NCBI GenBank assembly: GCA_904502095.1 | Contig: CAJGDG010000010.1 | Span: forward strand, 1 to 41,340 | Reading direction: 5' to 3' | Length of the DNA: 41,340 nucleotides | From: an uncultured Alphaproteobacteria bacterium | GTDB taxonomy: Bacteria > Pseudomonadota > Alphaproteobacteria > Rs-D84 | Shown here: positions 1 to 8,221 of the stretch, piece after piece | Numbering within the stretch: position 1 is the stretch's first letter | How the letters are laid out: every line of letters begins with the position of its first letter | Made by a program: the position numbers and the translations under genes | The notes under the pieces: model-generated | What the model was told of the DNA's origin: nothing | What the model saw: only the letters and a program-made list of their open reading frames with translations | The model's database searches: none

Positions 1-708
1 ACGCGCATCTGATGTTTTTTTATCTGATTTGTAATCAGGCGCAATTTCTTGAATTCGCATTTTGACATTAGATAACCGTTCGCCCGTTAATGGATGATTT
101 ATACGATTTGGATTTATTTTAGATTCCAACGCACCTGTCATATCACGCATTTGCTCAAACACAGTTATAAAACCGTTTGGATTTTGATTCGCACGCACCA
201 TTAAATCAACACCCATATTGTCCGCGATGCGTTCTTCGTCACGCGTGAACGCCAACATAGATTGCTGGGCAACGCCACCTGCCCCCGCCAGAACCCCTGC
301 CCCAAGCGCAGGATTACCACCTGCGACCATTAAACCCACACCCAGCGCCTGAATTAACATTGTGCGTTTTATTTCCGCACTCATTCTGTCCGCCATTTGC
401 GCAGTATGACCGCCCAACATATGTCCCATTTCGTGCGCAACAACTGCCTGAAATGCATCTGGGGTTTTAATCTGGCGCAATAAACCTGTATAAACATAGA
501 CATCTTCGCCACCAGAAACAAATGCATTAAAATCGTCGTCATCAACAATATGTATCTTTAACCGACCGTCAGGGATTTTGGCTGCATCTGCCAACGGTTG
601 AATTAATTCTGTTAAAATCTTTTCTGTTTCCGTGTCATGAATAAGCGACGCCGCATACAATGGCGCACAAATAAACAACGAAAAAATCACAGACAATATT
701 TTACGCAC
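1..708 (-). CDS. M48-family metalloprotease (BepA/YfgC-like), 3' end outside the window
   Basis: Zinc-dependent endopeptidase of peptidase family M48, probably exported and acting in envelope protein quality control. Reading the minus strand from a GTG at 708 gives an N-terminal hydrophobic signal peptide (about residues 1-21, ending near LYAAS). The zinc-binding HExxH motif follows as VAHEMGHM, and then a Gly/Ala-rich hydrophobic stretch. The sequence DEERIADNMGVDLM downstream fits the second zinc-ligand Glu region of M48 enzymes. The frame is open for all 236 codons to the window edge, so the C-terminus, where BepA proteins carry TPR repeats, is not seen. The GTG start overlaps the recG stop, which indicates translational coupling. 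Family assignment is firm; the exact orthologue is inferred. Confidence 0.88.
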   Translation of the reverse strand, partial: MRKILSVIFSLFICAPLYAASLIHDTETEKILTELIQPLADAAKIPDGRLKIHIVDDDDFNAFVSGGEDVYVYTGLLRQIKTPDAFQAVVAHEMGHMLGGHTAQMADRMSAEIKRTMLIQALGVGLMVAGGNPALGAGVLAGAGGVAQQSMLAFTRDEERIADNMGVDLMVRANQNPNGFITVFEQMRDMTGALESKINPNRINHPLTGERLSNVKMRIQEIAPDYKSDKKTSDAR

Positions 709-2758
709 CCTGCACCACCCCACGGTTAAAGATAAAGATTAAATCGTCTGTCCAACTGTCCATATCATTATCACGCGCCGCACGTGATGCCAATTTGAAT
801 AAATCCCTGTGTTCGCGATAATCAACAAAGTGATAATGCATCCAACCGCTTTGCCGCGTACCCAACAATTCGCCAACCCCACGCATCATTAAATCTTGTT
901 CTGCGATAACAAAGCCATCGTCTGTTTCACACAACACATCTAAACGCTTTATTCCGTCATCACTTAGATTAAACCCAAACAGCAACAAGCAATACGATTG
1001 CGCATTGCCGCGCCCGACACGCCCGCGCAACTGGTGCAAAGCCGCCAAACCAAACCGTTCTGCGTTTTCAATAACTATGATAGAGGCGCGCGGAACATCA
1101 ATTCCGACTTCGATAACGGTTGTCGCAACCAACAATTTCATATCTGAATTATCATCGGCAAATTTTGCCATAATTTCATCGCGCGATTTTTTATCCATTT
1201 GCCCATGAACCAAACCAGCAGTCGGGAAATATTTTCGCAGCATATCATACCGCTGTTGCGCCGCACCGGCGACATTTTCGCCATCTTCGTCGTCAACCAA
1301 TGGACAAACCCAGAAAACCTTGGCACCGGCATCAATTTGCATTTGCAGACGCGCGACCAATTCATTTATTCGCGAGATTGGCAATTTGGTCGTCTTGATA
1401 GGCTTACGCCCAGCGGGCTTTTCGTTAATAATCGATACATCCATATCACCATATATCGTCATAGACAATGTACGCGGAATTGGTGTCGCAGACAGTGCCA
1501 ACAAATCTGGATTTGTGCCTTTGGCACGCAACGCTTCGCGTTGGGCAACACCAAACCTGTGCTGTTCGTCAATTATCACCAGTCCCAAATCTTTATATTC
1601 TACATCGCCTGAAAACAGCGCATGCGTACCAACAACAATCTTGGTTCGGCCAGATTTTAACGATATTAATTTTTCACGACGCGGTGCGCCCTTGTCACGA
1701 CCAGTCAATATGTCGCATACTATTCCCATTTTATCGCATAATGGTTTTAGTTTTGCATAATGCTGCTGTGCCAATGTATCAGTCGGCGCCAACAATGCTG
1801 TTTGTGCGCCCGATTCTGCCATCTTGACCGCCGCAGCTGTTGCAACAATGGTTTTGCCGCTGCCTACATCACCCTGAACCAGACGCATCATCGGAACAGA
1901 TTTGCGCATATCTTCAAAGATTTCATCGCATGTACGCATTTGCGCGCCTGTCATTTCAAACGGTATCAACGACCAGAACCTGTCCATATAATTATATTTC
2001 TGGGGACGGATGGCGCGTTGATATCGCACATCGCTGCGGCGCAGACGACTGATGACAATTGCCGATTGATGCGCCAATAATTCACAATATGCCAGTTTCG
2101 CTATATATGTCGCATTTGGTAATAAATCATCGTCAGATGTTGGAAAATGGATGCGTTGCAGGGCATCAAAAAATTCCGGCACACGCGCATCTGTTTCGCC
2201 ACGCAATTTATCTGGCAATAACGCAAATATTTGATTACGAACATTTGCAAAGATTTTTTTGGTTAAACCTTCGCCCGCAGGGTAAATAGCCTGAACCGAT
2301 GGAATCTTGGACGCATTTTGCATTTCTTCGATAAAATCAGGATGATTAATTGTCGGACGCGTGGTATTTGATTCCAGTTTACCAGAAATCATACGCCAGT
2401 CGCCAATTGGCAACTTTTTCAGCCAATAATCCAAATAATTCACATTAAAGAACTGTAATATAACCGTGTTGCCCATTTTATCGTTACAAACAACCTGGGT
2501 CGGACGACGACGCCCACGAAAAACACCGCCGTTTTTGTGCGACTTAACTAACAAAGGAATCGTCACAGTCGCGCCAAAATTCGCATCACGAACATTTTCC
2601 GTAACACCGCGCGCACGAACATAAGAAGGACGATGTAATAAAAAATCCAGAACACGCCGCCCACCCAGCAAATCTTCGAAACGCGCGGCCAAAACCGGCC
2701 CGACGCCCTTGATAAACTGTAAATCAGTATTTAAAAAATCAAACAGTTCTTTTTTCAT
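701..2758 (-). CDS. recG: ATP-dependent DNA helicase RecG
   Basis: Branched-DNA translocase that remodels stalled replication forks and Holliday junctions. The protein is 685 aa, usual for the family. An N-terminal wedge/OB region precedes the SF2 motor. Walker A is GDVGSGKT (about residues 296-303), motif II is DEQH (about 397-400), and the downstream motifs SATPIPRT and QLRGRVGRG are clear. I chose the ATG at 2758 (MKKELFDF) over a TTG at 2788 because the product then begins like other RecG proteins. No strong ribosome site is visible for either start. It is transcribed away from ackA, and its stop overlaps the start of the M48 protease gene. Confidence 0.96.
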   Translation of the reverse strand: MKKELFDFLNTDLQFIKGVGPVLAARFEDLLGGRRVLDFLLHRPSYVRARGVTENVRDANFGATVTIPLLVKSHKNGGVFRGRRRPTQVVCNDKMGNTVILQFFNVNYLDYWLKKLPIGDWRMISGKLESNTTRPTINHPDFIEEMQNASKIPSVQAIYPAGEGLTKKIFANVRNQIFALLPDKLRGETDARVPEFFDALQRIHFPTSDDDLLPNATYIAKLAYCELLAHQSAIVISRLRRSDVRYQRAIRPQKYNYMDRFWSLIPFEMTGAQMRTCDEIFEDMRKSVPMMRLVQGDVGSGKTIVATAAAVKMAESGAQTALLAPTDTLAQQHYAKLKPLCDKMGIVCDILTGRDKGAPRREKLISLKSGRTKIVVGTHALFSGDVEYKDLGLVIIDEQHRFGVAQREALRAKGTNPDLLALSATPIPRTLSMTIYGDMDVSIINEKPAGRKPIKTTKLPISRINELVARLQMQIDAGAKVFWVCPLVDDEDGENVAGAAQQRYDMLRKYFPTAGLVHGQMDKKSRDEIMAKFADDNSDMKLLVATTVIEVGIDVPRASIIVIENAERFGLAALHQLRGRVGRGNAQSYCLLLFGFNLSDDGIKRLDVLCETDDGFVIAEQDLMMRGVGELLGTRQSGWMHYHFVDYREHRDLFKLASRAARDNDMDSWTDDLIFIFNRGVVQGA

Positions 2759-2841
2759 ATACTGTAAATCTAGTGAAATTTGCCGCAATATTCAACAGTT
2801 TTTTAATGCCCTGCACGCGTTTTATCATCAGGATTTACCGC

Positions 2842-2870
2842 TTGAAAAACAATCAACACTTTGCTAGACT
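2842..2870 (+). promoter_or_regulatory. Candidate sigma-70 promoter of ackA
   Basis: TTGAAA (2842-2847) and TAGACT (2865-2870) are separated by 17 bp, 26 bp before the ackA start. It lies in the divergent recG/ackA gap. Confidence 0.55.
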
Positions 2871-2895
2871 GCGGGCATAAAGAAAAGGATTTCAT

Positions 2896-4143
2896 ATGTA
2901 CATACTTGCATTAAATTGTGGTTCGTCATCCTTGAAATATCAGGTTTTTGACGCAGATTCAAAAAGCGCCATCGTTGGTGGCAATGTTGAAAAAATCGGG
3001 TTAGAAGATTCTTTTTTGACACAAAAATATCCTGATGGCACAAAGCAGAAAAAAGTCGTACCAATGAAAAATCATGACGAGGCGTTGAATAATGTTTTGA
3101 CAATGTTGCGCGAAGCATCTATTGACCTGAACGAAATCAAAGGCGTTGGTCATCGTGTTGTTATGGGCGGCGACAAATTTGCATCTTCTGTTGAAATTAC
3201 AGACGATGTTATTAAGACTATTGATAAATTATCACCATTAGCACCACTGCACAACCCACCTGCACTGCGTGGAATTATGACAGCACAACAATTGTTGCCA
3301 AACGCTAAACAAGTTGCGGTATTTGACACTGCGTTTCATCAGACAATGCCTGATTATTCATATCGCTATGCGGTGCCACGCGCATGGTACGCAGAACTGG
3401 GGGTGCGCCGCTATGGTTTCCACGGGACAAGCCATCTGTATGTTTCAAAACGCGCTGCAAAAATGTTGGGCAAACCAGCAGACAAATGTAATTTGATTAC
3501 AGCGCACATTGGTTCAGGCGCATCTGCAACCGCAATTCGCAACGGTATTTCTGTTGATACATCTTTGGGGATGACCCCTTTGGCAGGTTTGACAATGGGC
3601 ACACGCCCAGGCGACTTGGACCCAGGTGTTGTTCTGTATGTAATGGAACAATTGAAATTAACACCGGCACAAATGCAAACCCATTTAAGTAAAAATTCTG
3701 GGTTAAAGGGTATTACAGAATGCTATGCCGACCGTCGTGATGTAGAAGAAAACAAAGACACAAACGATTCTTGCCGCTTGGCGATTGATATCGAAGTACA
3801 CAATGTAAAAAAATGTATCGGCGCATTTATGGCTGAACTGGGGCATGTTGATGCATTGGTATTTACTGCGGGCGTTGGTGAAAACGACGAATACCTGCGT
3901 GAATTGTTCTGTACTGGCCTGGAAGAATTGGGCATCAAATTGGACAAAGAAAAGAACAAAAAAACATTGGCACGCCTGGGCGCAGATGAAACAGAAATCA
4001 GCACACCAGACAGCCCTGTTAAAATCTTTATGATTCCAACAAATGAAGAATTGGTTATCGTTGAAGATACTTTGGCAATTATGAACGGGAAATATAATCC
4101 AAACCACTTGTTGATGGATTACAGTTTTGCCCGCCAAAAATAA
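2896..4143 (+). CDS. ackA: Acetate kinase
   Basis: Converts acetyl phosphate and ADP to acetate and ATP in the cytoplasm, or the reverse. The protein is 415 aa, normal length. It shows the ASKHA-fold phosphate loop NCGSSSLKY (residues 7-15), the HRVV segment carrying the active-site Arg (about 87), VFDTAFH with the catalytic Asp (about 144), GFHGTSH (about 174-180) and HIGSGAS (about 204-210). The start has AAAGG nearby as ribosome site. It is monocistronic: it has a promoter upstream and a strong hairpin terminator directly after the stop. No phosphotransacetylase (pta) gene is adjacent, although the two often pair. Confidence 0.97.
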   Translation: MYILALNCGSSSLKYQVFDADSKSAIVGGNVEKIGLEDSFLTQKYPDGTKQKKVVPMKNHDEALNNVLTMLREASIDLNEIKGVGHRVVMGGDKFASSVEITDDVIKTIDKLSPLAPLHNPPALRGIMTAQQLLPNAKQVAVFDTAFHQTMPDYSYRYAVPRAWYAELGVRRYGFHGTSHLYVSKRAAKMLGKPADKCNLITAHIGSGASATAIRNGISVDTSLGMTPLAGLTMGTRPGDLDPGVVLYVMEQLKLTPAQMQTHLSKNSGLKGITECYADRRDVEENKDTNDSCRLAIDIEVHNVKKCIGAFMAELGHVDALVFTAGVGENDEYLRELFCTGLEELGIKLDKEKNKKTLARLGADETEISTPDSPVKIFMIPTNEELVIVEDTLAIMNGKYNPNHLLMDYSFARQK

Positions 4144-4147
4144 ACAC

Positions 4148-4171
4148 CGCCCCAAACGGGGCGTTTTTTTA
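4148..4171 (+). terminator. Rho-independent terminator of ackA
   Basis: Stem CGCCCC/GGGGCG with an AAA loop, followed by eight Ts, immediately after the ackA stop. Confidence 0.9.
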
Positions 4172-4330
4172 TAGTAATAAACAGCGATTGATTTAGATCT
4201 TTTGCTGAACGGGTTGTTGGCAGAAATAGAAAAATCATACCAGTAAGTTGTGTAACGTTCCTGATTGATTCAACGTGACCTGTGTATAATGTCATTGACA
4301 GACAATATAAATCTAAATAAGATTTTAAGT

Positions 4331-4735
4331 ATGAAAAAATTATTTCTTGTGTTTTCTATGTTTATAATACTATCACATACTGTTTTCGCAGCCCCTGATT
4401 ACAGGTTTATGATGCAAAGTTGTGATACAGAATACGAAAATGCCAGCAAGCGCGCCAATACGACCATAGAAATTGTACAAGGAATAGATACACATACGGA
4501 ATGCTATAAGACAATTGTTTCAGAAATAATAACATCAAAATATAAACAAAACCATGAAAGCATGTGGAATAATTTTATTCAATATATAGACAGTGCTGCA
4601 GATGCAACATCATATATTCAGCGCCCAGATTCATGTTATCCACAGTGCGGTTCAATCATCGGGATAAATGCGGCGACATCAAAATTTGATGCCGCCAAAC
4701 AATACCTGGAACAACTGATTCAAATAAATCAATAA
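4331..4735 (+). CDS. Small secreted protein, possible periplasmic immunity protein
   Basis: I do not recognise the family. The 134-aa product from the ATG at 4331 (MKKLFLVFSMF) has a clear Sec signal peptide ending in VFA-AP. The mature domain is about 115 aa, mostly helical in appearance, with four cysteines that could form disulfides. A TATAAT box at 4285-4290 may be its promoter. It sits at the edge of the toxin island, 4 bp from the convergent lipoprotein gene. A periplasmic inhibitor of the nearby GH108 muramidase would fit the location, but that is inference from position only. Confidence 0.6.
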   Translation: MKKLFLVFSMFIILSHTVFAAPDYRFMMQSCDTEYENASKRANTTIEIVQGIDTHTECYKTIVSEIITSKYKQNHESMWNNFIQYIDSAADATSYIQRPDSCYPQCGSIIGINAATSKFDAAKQYLEQLIQINQ

Positions 4736-4738
4736 TCG

Positions 4739-5074
4739 CTAATCTCGCTGAAAATAAAACTTACATCCATCTGAATGGATGTATATCAAATCAGGATTTG
4801 CAACATAAAATTTTTCTGTTGTGTCTGTATCTTTTTTTACCAAAATTTCTTGGGCTTTTTCGTCATTATCATAACCACCAATGACGATATTTGAACTATT
4901 GATTTCAACGGAAGTATTTTCATAATAACGCTGCGCTATACCTTCACAATCAGCGGTTATGCGACCTGCATATTCAAATCGTTCAAAAGACCATTTGCCA
5001 CAGAACTCGCAGAATTTGCTGTCTGTGGGAACACAGCCTGTCAAAAGCACACAAAATAAGACAAGTCTTTTCAT
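4739..5074 (-). CDS. Small lipoprotein of unknown function
   Basis: The ATG at 5074 gives a 111-aa protein with a short lipoprotein signal peptide and lipobox LLTGC. A compact Cys-containing domain follows, with an internal CEFCGKW motif. An upstream in-frame extension exists but would bury the signal peptide, so I prefer 5074. The ribosome site is weak for any start. It converges on the secreted-protein gene ending at 4735 and is divergent from the gene at 5182. Together with its two neighbours it forms a cluster of small exported proteins beside the GH108 toxin. A protective (immunity) role is possible but not shown. Confidence 0.6.
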   Translation of the reverse strand: MKRLVLFCVLLTGCVPTDSKFCEFCGKWSFERFEYAGRITADCEGIAQRYYENTSVEINSSNIVIGGYDNDEKAQEILVKKDTDTTEKFYVANPDLIYIHSDGCKFYFQRD

Positions 5075-5181
5075 ACAATGCAGTATGGCAAAGAAGATAT
5101 AAGAAATCAATATCAACCGCATTTGTACGATTTGTTTTTCATAATTGACACCTGTTAAGCATAGCAATATAATACATATAG

Positions 5182-5616
5182 ATGACTAGAAACGCGCGTT
5201 TTTTTATATACATTTTATGTTCTTGTGCTTTGTTTCATCGCTGGGCGCTTTGTGAAACGACCACACAAATTTGGGCTGACAAATGGATTTTGAATAATCA
5301 AGATACCTTTTTTGGTGGGGTAATGGAAATTTTTAACTGTGATGATACAACATGTGATTTTAAATTGGATTCTTGGTACGATTTACATATTTGTGAAGCC
5401 GAAGGCAAGATTGAAATAACAGGTATTAACGCAGAACACAAAGGTAAAAAATATCAATATGATAGAGAAACAGATACGGAATATTTTATTCCTGTTGGTA
5501 TATTGTTTCAAATGGAATCAAGGGATAAAATGAGTCTGCAATACAGTAATGCAGACTCATTTAGTGCCTTCTGTGGTATGCAAGCAACACTTGAAGGGAT
5601 ATGGATTAGACAGTAA
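5182..5616 (+). CDS. Small secreted protein next to the GH108 toxin, candidate immunity protein
   Basis: A 144-aa product with an N-terminal signal peptide (FFIYILCSCALFHRWALC, residues about 7-24). The mature domain is about 120 aa, rich in Asp/Cys, and ends in GIWIRQ. It has no recognised family. Its stop codon abuts the stop codon of the convergent GH108 muramidase gene with no spacer. An exported partner beside a periplasm-acting lysozyme toxin is a plausible inhibitor, by analogy with known toxin/immunity pairs. The opposite orientation argues for caution. Confidence 0.6.
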   Translation: MTRNARFFIYILCSCALFHRWALCETTTQIWADKWILNNQDTFFGGVMEIFNCDDTTCDFKLDSWYDLHICEAEGKIEITGINAEHKGKKYQYDRETDTEYFIPVGILFQMESRDKMSLQYSNADSFSAFCGMQATLEGIWIRQ

Positions 5617-6375
5617 TTAGTATTTATTTACTCTTTTCAACCAACCGTTTTTTGCAGTTACCCAGTTTTTTGTGCCTTTTAAGTAATCTATTCTTTCAGA
5701 TTTTAGTACGTCCATAAATTTAGCGACTTGGCTATCAGGAATCGCATTTATAGATTTAATTGTTTTGCTGCCTATTGCGCCATCAACAACCAAGTTTGCG
5801 TCCAAGAAAGAATTTAGTGCACGTTGAACTGTCTTCCCGGCACCTCCCATCACATTCATATCAAAAACTGCATCACGTATTCTGTCGTTTTTGATTTCTG
5901 GGATTCTTGTATTGTCCCAATATTCGTTTTTATAAATTTCTTTGGCCTGTGCAGCTTTTAAATATTTTACATCGCTTGGCATGTTTTTCTCTGGGTGCTT
6001 GCTAGCGTATCTGTCCAGCGTGCTTTGTTTAATTCCCATGTTGGTCGGTTCATCATCAACTTGGTCTTTACCGTCTGTATAGTCCCCTTCGGGTTCTTGT
6101 AATTTATTGTATGCTTGTTCAAATTCCATATCAATTACCTCGTTTACATCAATATTTTCCATATCTTTTTTCTCGGTTTGTTTCTTTTTTTCTAATTCTT
6201 GGTTTATTTTTACTTCTGTCCAGTGGCCGGGTTTTACACCACCGCGCTCTTTGATTTTTTGTAATTTTCTGAACTTTTCAATCGCATCAAACAGTTTTTG
6301 ATTTGGATACGGATTGGGATTGCCTGCACTTTCGCCAGCACGCGTGTCTGGTTGATGACAATCTAATTCTTCCAT
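5617..6375 (-). CDS. Toxin-like protein: shared N-terminal module fused to a GH108 muramidase
   Basis: A 252-aa protein. Residues 1-66 are the module (DCHQPDTRAGES...HWTEVKINQELEKKK) also found in the protein at 7314-8111. Residues about 85-170 resemble glycosyl hydrolase family 108. A catalytic-Glu-like motif PEGDY (E96) is followed by NMGIKQSTLDRY, the KAAQAKEIYKNEYWD segment and AVFDMNV. Residues about 175-250 match the family's peptidoglycan-binding tail (VDGAIGSKTIKSI, GWLKRV). Predicted activity is cleavage of peptidoglycan glycan strands. No signal peptide is visible, so delivery would need a secretion system or phage-type lysis. Its ATG lies in a remnant of a transpeptidase-tip sequence (6374-6398), suggesting assembly by recombination. 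Confidence 0.8.
   Translation of the reverse strand: MEELDCHQPDTRAGESAGNPNPYPNQKLFDAIEKFRKLQKIKERGGVKPGHWTEVKINQELEKKKQTEKKDMENIDVNEVIDMEFEQAYNKLQEPEGDYTDGKDQVDDEPTNMGIKQSTLDRYASKHPEKNMPSDVKYLKAAQAKEIYKNEYWDNTRIPEIKNDRIRDAVFDMNVMGGAGKTVQRALNSFLDANLVVDGAIGSKTIKSINAIPDSQVAKFMDVLKSERIDYLKGTKNWVTAKNGWLKRVNKY
6178..6363 (-). repeat. Shared toxin 5' module, copy 1
   Basis: 186 bp matching 7821-8006 without gaps and with about five mismatches by eye. It encodes the common N-terminal module of two otherwise unrelated toxins. The sharp end of similarity at LEKKK-Q marks the tip-exchange point. Confidence 0.95.
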
Positions 6376-6425
6376 ATGTGTTGGTTTCTTTTGATGGTTT
6401 TATCCATATGCACAAGATAAGTGTC

Positions 6426-6779
6426 TTATCTTTGTATTAAATAAGAGAGTAAATTTAGCACAATTTCCATAACAACTGGTATAGAAAGTAAAATACAAGA
6501 TTGAATATATTTATGCCTTGCTCCCTTATATATCCCAACAAACAAACACGATAACTGTATAAGCAAATATATTAACAACAAGACAACATAATAAATTGTG
6601 CGTATTTTCCCCCCCATAAATTCGATATATTTACAACATTCGCCATCTAGTATATATGGGTATGGAGCCATAGTAAAAACATATCGTAATTCAGAGATTG
6701 GAACCAGTATTGCTATAAAAGATAAACATAATAGCAATACCTGTCCCCAAATACATAAAATTGATTTAGCTGTTTTCAT
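6426..6779 (-). CDS. Small multi-spanning membrane protein, candidate immunity protein
   Basis: A 117-aa product from the ATG at 6779 (MKTAKSILC), with about three hydrophobic segments: residues 7-29, about 62-85 and 95-112. No family is recognised. Its start overlaps the stop of the orphan transpeptidase tip (TGATG), so the two are translationally coupled, as is common for toxin-immunity pairs. An inner-membrane protein protecting against a periplasmic L,D-transpeptidase toxin is a reasonable inference. Confidence 0.65.
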   Translation of the reverse strand: MKTAKSILCIWGQVLLLCLSFIAILVPISELRYVFTMAPYPYILDGECCKYIEFMGGKIRTIYYVVLLLIYLLIQLSCLFVGIYKGARHKYIQSCILLSIPVVMEIVLNLLSYLIQR

Positions 6780-6958
6780 CAATGGTATTTTACATTGATA
6801 ATTAAATCATGTCCATTCTTTTCAAACCATTGTGTAAATTCATCAATATGATGTGTTAAATCAATACATCCCGCCGAGCCAGGTTCCGCCCCACCATGTG
6901 CGCTAAAACCACTTCGACCATATGTATTGGTTTCTTTTGCCAGACTAAAATTTTGCAT
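6779..6958 (-). pseudogene. Orphan L,D-transpeptidase toxin tip (Tlde1/DUF2778-like C-terminal fragment)
   Basis: The fragment reads KETNTYGRSGFSAHGG, then GSAGCIDL and DLIINVKYH. It is homologous to the last 55 or so residues of the toxin at 7314-8111 and keeps the His and Cys of the active site. The rest of the catalytic domain and the delivery module are missing. The nearest ATG is at 6958 and a TTG lies at 6979. It overlaps the 3' end of the gene at 6945-7298. Displaced toxin tips of this kind are typical of polymorphic toxin loci. It may be silent or act as a recombination donor. Confidence 0.75.
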
Positions 6959-7298
6959 AATGATATAACAATGCGCCAAGCAAAGAATCAGTCCAAGATA
7001 TTATGGTCGGGCTTAACGCGATCCAGAAAGACACTTTATAGTTTTTCTTATACAAAAAATACAATGATACTGGAATAAAAAACAACAGCGTGGCACAAGA
7101 AGATACCAGATTTGTTAAATATACATCTGCACTACGCCATGCCCAGCCCATAGATTCACCGCCCCATGGACAATAATGAAACGGGAACGCATCACGACAT
7201 TCTTTGATAAAAAAGTCATAGTAATCGTAAAGGCCTGCGAATAACAAAAACACATTTATACAGTTTATAATAATTGCGACCCGTTTCCATTTTTGCAT
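6945..7298 (-). CDS. Small membrane protein, candidate immunity protein for the transpeptidase toxin
   Basis: A 117-aa protein with hydrophobic segments at about residues 7-28, 60-82 and 88-108. Between the first two is a Cys/Trp-rich loop (ECRDAFPFHYCPWGG) that could face the periplasm. AAAGGG precedes the ATG. It starts 16 bp after the stop of the L,D-transpeptidase toxin on the same strand, the position expected for a cognate immunity gene. No family is recognised, and function is inferred from position and topology. Confidence 0.65.
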   Translation of the reverse strand: MQKWKRVAIIINCINVFLLFAGLYDYYDFFIKECRDAFPFHYCPWGGESMGWAWRSADVYLTNLVSSCATLLFFIPVSLYFLYKKNYKVSFWIALSPTIISWTDSLLGALLYHYAKF

Positions 7299-7313
7299 AC
7301 ATAACCCTTTTTA

Positions 7314-8111
7314 CTAGTATTTTACATGTATAATCAGGTCTTTTCCAGTACTTTCTAGCCAAGATGTAAAAGCATTTATTTGCCCTGTCATATCAATACA
7401 GCCGGCCGAACCCAAATTCCAACCACCATGAATTGAAAAATCATCACGACCGTATGTGTTGGTTTCTTTTGATGGCTCCAACCATACACGTGATTCTCCC
7501 CATGAATAAGACGAACCTGGCCATTTGCCACCATATTTCTTTCCTAATATCCTTGATAGACCTATTGCTTTATCTGTGGGCGACATACGTTGCAACTCAC
7601 TCTGTCTTGCAACATAGGTACCTTCTGGGATTGGGCCTGTGTCTTTCAGGTTTTGGAATTCGGGGCTTCTGTATCCATCTTTGCCCGACACTGCATCCCA
7701 TGACATAATCAGTTTGTCGTTTTCATAAAGCGTAAATTTATTGCCATCAAATACCGCATATTGCCCCGGTTTTGTATTTACTGGGGTCTCAAAGGTTGGT
7801 GTATCTTCTGATACGCTCTCTTGTTTCTTTTTTTCTAATTCTTGGTTTATTTTTACTTCTGTCCAGTGGCCGGGTTTTACACCACCGCGCTCTTTGATTT
7901 TTTGTAATTTTCTGAACTTTTTAATCGCATCTAACAGTTTTTGATTTGGATACGGATTAGGATTGCCCGTACTTTCGCCAGCACGCGTGTCTGGTTGATG
8001 ACAATCCTTTTGTTCAAATAAAAAACACCCGCATGTGCGGGCAATAAAAAAGACGACTAAATGTCGTCCGCTGAATGAGTGTATTATATCATAAAACGCA
8101 AATTTTTTCAA
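7314..8111 (-). CDS. Toxin-like protein: shared N-terminal module fused to a Tlde1-like L,D-transpeptidase
   Basis: 265 codons from a TTG at 8111. The shared module begins at DCHQPDTRAGES (about residue 36). The C-terminal part is a DUF2778/Tlde1-type L,D-transpeptidase-like domain. It runs from GQYAVFDGNKFTLYEND through the DTGPIPEGTY strand to the catalytic motif FSIHGG..GSAGCID (His about 228, Cys about 238). Known Tlde1 proteins are type VI effectors that alter peptidoglycan cross-linking in rivals. Oddly, no ATG precedes the module. A terminator-like hairpin (CCCGCACATGCGGG then T6, minus strand, near 8024-8043) lies inside the ORF just upstream. The gene may therefore be a silent or 5'-damaged copy. 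The downstream membrane gene is its likely immunity partner. Confidence 0.75.
   Translation of the reverse strand: MKKFAFYDIIHSFSGRHLVVFFIARTCGCFLFEQKDCHQPDTRAGESTGNPNPYPNQKLLDAIKKFRKLQKIKERGGVKPGHWTEVKINQELEKKKQESVSEDTPTFETPVNTKPGQYAVFDGNKFTLYENDKLIMSWDAVSGKDGYRSPEFQNLKDTGPIPEGTYVARQSELQRMSPTDKAIGLSRILGKKYGGKWPGSSYSWGESRVWLEPSKETNTYGRDDFSIHGGWNLGSAGCIDMTGQINAFTSWLESTGKDLIIHVKY
7821..8006 (-). repeat. Shared toxin 5' module, copy 2
   Basis: Second copy of the 186-bp module at 6178-6363. Near-identity at DNA level indicates recent duplication or gene conversion. Confidence 0.95.
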
Positions 8112-8221
8112 TAAAAAACACCCCTAACGGGACGCTAGAATTTGACTGGTCCGCCTGTGCCCGATGGGCGACGGCGAGACATTAAATTTTCAGCCCTTGC
8201 TGACGCGGCGGTGAAAATTTA
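8100..8221. other. Non-coding stretch with inverted repeats
   Basis: No credible ORF. It contains 9-bp arms AAATTTTCA (8184-8192) and TGAAAATTT (8212-8220), plus a GCCCGATGGGC hairpin near 8159-8169. A short CCCCTAACGGG hairpin with a T-run on the minus strand lies beside the TTG start of the toxin. It borders the tRNA-His repeat copy and may be part of the same mobile or structured element. Confidence 0.5.
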
